The notes below the pieces were generated by a model. It was not told the DNA's origin, did no database searches, and worked only from the letters and a program-made list of their open reading frames with translations. A program made the translations under genes and the position numbers. Below are positions 59,812 through 64,000 of a stretch of DNA of 64,000 nucleotides, piece by piece. The stretch is taken from the NCBI RefSeq assembly GCF_030269765.1, contig NZ_BSTX01000003.1, positions 434,001-498,000 on the forward strand, in the 5' to 3' direction. Within the stretch, counting starts at the first letter, position 1; every line of letters begins with the position of its first letter. Source of the stretch: Actinorhabdospora filicis. Its GTDB lineage: Bacteria > Actinomycetota > Actinomycetes > Mycobacteriales > Micromonosporaceae.

Positions 59812-62097
59812 TCAGTGCGACCGCGTCACCGTGATCAGCATCGGGCTGTTGGCCGAGCCGTCCAGGAGAATGCGGATCTTGACGCCCTCGCCCGCGACCT
59901 TGGTGCTGTGCAGCGGGTTGTCGGCGCGCCAGTAGCGGTTGACGTCGGAGTCGTCGAAGACGTTGACGCCGTTGCTCGGCTTGATCACGGTCGGCACGCC
60001 GTTCTTGTACCAGGTGATCTTGTCGGTCTTGGCGTTGCCGAAGGTGGCGTCGAACGACTGCTGGGCGTTGCCGATGAGCGTGCCGTCACTCCACTTGAGG
60101 GCGTCGGGACGGGCGTCGATCGGCAGGACCCAGCCGTGGCCGTTGTGGCGGCTCACGTCGTTGTCGGCGAAGGTGGTGTCGACGTACCAGATCAGCGCGC
60201 CGTCCTGGTACGGGTAGCGGTTGACCCACTCGTACTTGGTGTCGGCCCAGCCGCGCTGGTACGGCCCGACCTGGAGGGTCTTGTCGTAACCGACGTAGCG
60301 GCGGTTCTCCACCAGGTAGTAGCGGGCCTTCTTCTCGGTCTCGGTGCCGGTGGTCCGCTTCCAGTTGTAGGCGGTCCAGCCGTTGTCGCCGTTCTCGGCG
60401 CCGTCGGTGAAGGCCACCGAGCCGTTGACCGTCACGGCGTAGTCGTCCAGGAAGACGCCGGTGCCGTGGGTGTTCTGGTCGGAGGTGTAGCGGTAGCGGA
60501 CCTTGATCTTCTTGCCCTTGTACGCGCTGAGGTCCCAGGTGACGTTCTGGAAGCCGCCGTTGTCGCCGGACAGCTTGTCGCCGAGCTGGGTCCAGGAGCC
60601 GCCGTTGTCCACGGAGGCCTGGGCGAAGAAGTAGTCGTAGTCCTGCTCGGTGTCCAGGCGGACCTTGGCCGACATGGACGCCGTGGTCGCGTTCGTCAGG
60701 TCGATCTCGCGGGCGAGGGAGGCGTTGATCTGGTCGCCCTCACCGCCGAACCACTCGTAGGAGCCCGAGGCGGGCTTGGTGTACTCGTGGACGGTGTCGA
60801 CCGACGGGAGGTTCACCAGGGTGGCCTCCTTGAAGACGCTCGTTCCTCCGGCCGCGCCCAGCAGGCTGGCCGAGAACTTCTCGTTCAGCTCGACCTTGTC
60901 GTAGTCGAGCCAGCCGAGGAAGAGCTTCTCCCACGGTCCCATGTAGCCGGGGATGTCGCCGGTGGCGTTGCCGCCCATGTTCAGCCACGAACCGCTGGAC
61001 ATGAGGGTCCAGTAGCCGGTGCCGTTGGTGCCGGAGCGCCGCTCGTAGAGGTCGGGCAGACCGAGGTCGTGGCCGTACTCGTGGGCGAACACGCCGAGGC
61101 CGCCGTTCTCCGGCTCGGTGGTGTAGTCGCCGGCCCACAGGCCGGTGTCACCGATCGGGGAACCGCCCAGCGGGTTCCAGCTCGGGCCGCTGCCGCCGCC
61201 CTGCGAGAACCAGCTGTGCGACCAGATCGCGTCGTCGCCCTGGGCGCCGCCGCCGGCCTCCTCGCCCTCACCGGCGTGGATCAGCTGGACGTGGTCGATG
61301 TAGCCGTCGGGCTCGTCGAAGTTGCCGTCGGCGTCGTAGTCGTAGCGGTCCCAGATGTCGAACTGCTTGAGGTAGTCCTTGATCTGGGCCGGGGTCTTGC
61401 CGGCGGCGACCTGGGCGTTGTACCAGGCCGACATCGAGTCGTTGACGAACGTGCCGTAGGAGTCGGCGTCGCTCTGTCCCGGCGGAGGGTTGTATCCGTA
61501 GCGGGACTCGTTGTAAGGCAGGGTGACCCAGTTCTCGACGGTGCCGTCGACGGTGTAGCGGCCACTGGACTGCTTCAGGTAGAAGTCCGTCATGGACGGA
61601 CCCTTCTTGCTGAACAGCATGTTCTGGTAGTAGCTGCGGTTCTGGTACTCCGAGCTCCAGGCCGTGCTGTTGTCCACGCTGCGGTCCGGCTCGGGCAGCT
61701 GACCGGCCCGCGGCCCGGCGGTTCCGCCGTGCTCGCTGATCTGGTCGCCGAACTGGACGAGCAGCGTCCAGATCTTCTCCGTCTTCGGCGTGCCCCACTG
61801 CACCCACGTTCCGTTGGGCAGCAGGACGCCACGGGACTCGCCGCGCTGCTGCACGGTCGCTTCTCCGTTGACGACGGCGTCCATGGCCGCCATGCGGTTG
61901 TTCCGCAGTTCCTGCTGCTCGGGGGTGAGCGGCAGGTTGTCGCGGTTGACCTCATTGGGCTTGGACGTCGCCGACAGGCCGAGGGCGCTGGGGATCTGGT
62001 CACCGTCGGGTGGGGACGCCTGCGCGGGCGTCACCACTCCGAGGGTCAATGCTCCGGCCGCCGTCATGGTGGCCAGGAGGCGTGTGCGTCGTCGCAC
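59812..62097 (-). CDS. Secreted M6 family metalloprotease (immune inhibitor A-like)
   Basis: A 761-residue secreted protease. GTG 62097 follows GGGGAGGAG. The signal peptide MRRRTRLLATMTAAGALTLG ends TPAQA. A propeptide of about 70 residues follows. The zinc site is H339EYGHDLGLPD, matching HExxHxxGxxD. The C-terminal half has beta-sandwich domains (DNGGSWTQLG, DNGWTAYNWKRT). InhA-type proteases degrade host or environmental proteins. Convergent with the FhuF-like gene. Confidence 0.94.
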   Translation of the reverse strand: MRRRTRLLATMTAAGALTLGVVTPAQASPPDGDQIPSALGLSATSKPNEVNRDNLPLTPEQQELRNNRMAAMDAVVNGEATVQQRGESRGVLLPNGTWVQWGTPKTEKIWTLLVQFGDQISEHGGTAGPRAGQLPEPDRSVDNSTAWSSEYQNRSYYQNMLFSKKGPSMTDFYLKQSSGRYTVDGTVENWVTLPYNESRYGYNPPPGQSDADSYGTFVNDSMSAWYNAQVAAGKTPAQIKDYLKQFDIWDRYDYDADGNFDEPDGYIDHVQLIHAGEGEEAGGGAQGDDAIWSHSWFSQGGGSGPSWNPLGGSPIGDTGLWAGDYTTEPENGGLGVFAHEYGHDLGLPDLYERRSGTNGTGYWTLMSSGSWLNMGGNATGDIPGYMGPWEKLFLGWLDYDKVELNEKFSASLLGAAGGTSVFKEATLVNLPSVDTVHEYTKPASGSYEWFGGEGDQINASLAREIDLTNATTASMSAKVRLDTEQDYDYFFAQASVDNGGSWTQLGDKLSGDNGGFQNVTWDLSAYKGKKIKVRYRYTSDQNTHGTGVFLDDYAVTVNGSVAFTDGAENGDNGWTAYNWKRTTGTETEKKARYYLVENRRYVGYDKTLQVGPYQRGWADTKYEWVNRYPYQDGALIWYVDTTFADNDVSRHNGHGWVLPIDARPDALKWSDGTLIGNAQQSFDATFGNAKTDKITWYKNGVPTVIKPSNGVNVFDDSDVNRYWRADNPLHSTKVAGEGVKIRILLDGSANSPMLITVTRSH

Positions 62098-62209
62098 CGG
62101 GCTCCTCCCCTAGAAAGGATTTCGGGCAGCGCGCTCACTCCCGGAGTGGGCGCGCTGGATCACCTTCCCGTATCAAGGACCGGTAACGCAATACCGAAAC
62201 GCCGCTCGG

Positions 62210-63484
62210 TCAAACCGTGACGACGGTTCCCGTTTCGCGTGAGCGTTCGGCGGCGAACACCACTTTGTGCGTCGCGAGGCTTTCGGCCACATCCGTCAGA
62301 ATGAGTTCCCGCTTGCCGGTGGAGAGAGCCTCCACGAAGGACTTCATGAGCCCGTAATCGCCGCCGCCGTGCCCGCCGCTGGCGGTGTGGTCGACGGGGG
62401 CGGTGGGGTGCACGACGGTTTCCTTGGTGCCGAAATCAGTGACCGAGATGGTGTCGGAGTCGCCCACGATCATCCCGTGGGTGCCGAAAATGGACGTCTT
62501 GCGCCCGGCGATCAGCGTGAACGCGGTGACCGTGAAGGACGCCGTCACACCGCCCTCGTATTCCAGGTTCACCACCTGGTGGTCGGCCACGTCGTTGTCG
62601 CATTCGTAGACGCAGCGCCCGTACTGGCTGGTCAGCAGCGCCTCGGAGACCAGCTCCGGGGTCGGCTGGCGCCCGCCCAGCATCGCCGAGAGCGCGAACG
62701 GCAGGTTCCCGATCTCGTAAATGCGCGTGGCGTCGTAGGGACAATCGGCGGCCACGGCGCACCCGACGCAGCGGTCGGCGGCCCCGGCGGGCTTGTTGGC
62801 GGCGGTGAAGTGCCGCAGGCTCCCGAAGGACTGCACCCGTTCCACCGGCCGCCCGATCACATAGGACAGCCAGTCGATGTCGTGACAGGACTTCGCCATC
62901 AGCATCGGCGCCGCCTCTTTCGTGGTGCGCCACGAACCGCGGACGTAGGAATGCGCGAAATGGTCGAAACCGATCGGTTCGAGATGCTCCACGCTGACGA
63001 TGTCGCCGATGGCACCGTCACCCAGCAGTTCCATCAGCCGCACGGTGTAGGGCGTGTAGCGCAGAACGTGGCAGACGCTGATGGAGACGCCGTACTCGCG
63101 CGAGGCCGCCTCGATCGCCTCGCATTCGGCCTCGGTGATGGCCATCGGCTTCTCCAGCAGGATGTCGTAGCCGAGACGCGCGAAGGCGAGGGTGGGTTCG
63201 AGGTGGTCGTTGTCCTGCGTGCAGATCAGGATCGCGTCGGCCAGCCGGGGACGCCCGGCGAGCTCGCGCCACGAGTGGAACAGGCCGTCCTCGGGGACGC
63301 CGTGCTCGTCGCGGACGTAGTCGAGGCGGCCCTGGGCGGGGTCGGCGACGGCGACGATGCGGGCCGGGTTCTCCAGCAGCGCGTTCATGCGCGCGTACTG
63401 GGATCCGCGGCCGCCGGCACCGGCGATCGCGATGGTCAGCGGTCGGTCGAGGGGGGATTGTGAAATCAGGTTGTGAAACTCCAT
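62210..63484 (-). CDS. Gfo/Idh/MocA family oxidoreductase
   Basis: A 424-residue NAD(P)-dependent sugar or inositol dehydrogenase-like enzyme. The Rossmann motif is AIAGAGGRGSQYA and the family EKP is residues 111-113. SCHDIDWLSYVIG is the conserved C-terminal start. An insert CVGCAVAADC (Cys239, 242, 248) with further cysteines is unusual and could bind zinc or an Fe-S centre. TACCCT is 8 nt before ATG 63484. Substrate unknown. Confidence 0.9.
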   Translation of the reverse strand: MEFHNLISQSPLDRPLTIAIAGAGGRGSQYARMNALLENPARIVAVADPAQGRLDYVRDEHGVPEDGLFHSWRELAGRPRLADAILICTQDNDHLEPTLAFARLGYDILLEKPMAITEAECEAIEAASREYGVSISVCHVLRYTPYTVRLMELLGDGAIGDIVSVEHLEPIGFDHFAHSYVRGSWRTTKEAAPMLMAKSCHDIDWLSYVIGRPVERVQSFGSLRHFTAANKPAGAADRCVGCAVAADCPYDATRIYEIGNLPFALSAMLGGRQPTPELVSEALLTSQYGRCVYECDNDVADHQVVNLEYEGGVTASFTVTAFTLIAGRKTSIFGTHGMIVGDSDTISVTDFGTKETVVHPTAPVDHTASGGHGGGDYGLMKSFVEALSTGKRELILTDVAESLATHKVVFAAERSRETGTVVTV

Positions 63485-63544
63485 GGCCGCCGAGGGTAGT
63501 ACCGATGATCGTCTCGGGGAAGGGCATTCGGCACCGGGCGCGCC

Positions 63545-63576
63545 GATGGGACGCCGCGGGGTCACGGCGTCCCATC
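63545..63576. terminator. Terminator hairpin after the PhoD-like gene
   Basis: A perfect 12-bp stem (63545-63556 with 63565-63576) over an 8-nt loop, just past the PhoD-like stop on the minus strand. Confidence 0.8.
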
Positions 63577-63587
63577 AGGCGAGAGGA

Positions 63588-64000
63588 TCAGTTCGCGGCG
63601 GGGAGCGTCACCTCGAACAGCACGGTGTTGTCCAGGTCGCGCAGCCGGACGGTGAGGTCCTCGCTGTCGCCGTCGATGGCGACCTCGCCGAAGAACTGGT
63701 ACCCGTCGGCCGGGGACGTGTTGGCCACCGGCGGCGCCTTCACGTACCGGGCCTCGGGCCCGAAGGTCCCGTCCAGCTTGTTCGGCCCGAACGCCCCGGC
63801 GTTCAGCGGGCCGGAGACGAACTCCCAGAACGGGTCGAAGTCGCGGTAGGCCGCCCGCGAGGGGTCGTAGTGGTGGGCGGCGGTGTAGTGGACGTCGGCG
63901 GTCAGCCACAGCGTCCCGGTGATGTCCTTGCGCTTGATGTGGGTCAGCAGCTCGGCGATCTCGCGCTCGCGGCCCATCGGCAGGCCGTTGTCGCCCTGGG
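63588..64000 (-). CDS. phoD: PhoD-like alkaline phosphatase / phosphodiesterase, C-terminal part
   Basis: The C-terminal 136 or so residues of a PhoD-type metallophosphatase; the start lies beyond the window edge. TLWLTADVHYTAAHHYDPSRA carries the His-containing metal site, and WEFVSGPLNAGAFGPN and GYQFFGEVAID are typical of the family end. PhoD enzymes are exported by the Tat route and release phosphate from esters; export cannot be checked here. Confidence 0.85.
   Translation of the reverse strand, partial: QGDNGLPMGREREIAELLTHIKRKDITGTLWLTADVHYTAAHHYDPSRAAYRDFDPFWEFVSGPLNAGAFGPNKLDGTFGPEARYVKAPPVANTSPADGYQFFGEVAIDGDSEDLTVRLRDLDNTVLFEVTLPAAN

Overview
The window is chromosomal DNA from a high-GC actinomycete. 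Codons almost always end in G or C. GTG starts and ATGA/GTGA gene overlaps are common. Actinobacterial families (DUF3145, DUF3052, AhpE, FasR-type PucR regulator, LutABC, MMPL) are present, as is a stand-alone type II fatty-acid synthase cluster of the actinomycete type. A Streptosporangiales / Thermomonosporaceae-like organism would fit, but that placement is inference.

Layout. 0-5 kb: a copper-chaperone-like protein, a zinc alcohol dehydrogenase, a large secreted subtilase and a GNAT. 5-9 kb: a LuxR-type ATPase regulator, a SnoaL-like protein and a LacI regulator. 9.1-14.1 kb: a divergent sugar locus, with a GH1 beta-glucosidase and its LacI regulator facing a binding protein and two permeases. 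Two CebR-like palindromes sit at the two promoters. 14.2-14.8 kb: a hairpin-rich repeat element. 14.8-22.2 kb: GT87 glycosyltransferase, beta-carbonic anhydrase, DinB protein, GT1 glycosyltransferase, two small uncharacterised proteins, a GH3 NagZ-like lipoprotein and DUF3145. 22.2-23.6 kb: a small probably highly expressed gene of unknown function followed by a remnant type I-E CRISPR array. 23.6-26.7 kb: TetR/flavin monooxygenase pair, membrane protein, metallo-beta-lactamase-fold protein. 26.7-27.5 kb: 9-bp tandem array and a second hairpin-rich element. 27.5-31 kb: fabD-fabH-acpP-fabF. 31-40 kb: hrpA, GNAT, membrane protein, ArsR-ArsC fusion, Nudix, small RHH-like protein, S9 peptidase. 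39.9-41.1 kb: FasR-type regulator. 41.1-42.8 kb: WXG-like protein with two YbaB-like proteins. 42.9-45.6 kb: lutABC. 45.7-49 kb: HEAT-like protein, ADP-ribosylglycohydrolase, membrane protein, GNAT. 49-53.3 kb: tRNA-Val with an inverted tRNA fragment nearby, AhpE, DUF3052 and aceE. 53.3-53.75 kb: third hairpin-rich element. 53.7-64 kb: two GNATs, a wHTH/coiled-coil/MMPL operon, NudC, an iron-box-controlled FhuF protein, an M6 protease, a Gfo/Idh/MocA oxidoreductase and the end of a PhoD-like phosphatase.

How the genes fit together. The fab operon, FasR-type regulator, DUF3145 and the aceE/DUF3052/AhpE/tRNA-Val block look like parts of one conserved actinobacterial core neighbourhood pulled apart by accessory genes. 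Hairpin-rich repeats occupy three of the gaps between convergent genes. Many transcription units seem to make leaderless mRNAs: a TANNNT or CAGGAT hexamer lies 6-7 nt before the start codon at fifteen genes. The strongest non-coding signals are the repeat family with apparent compensatory base changes, the two-spacer CRISPR remnant and the inverted tRNA-Val fragment.
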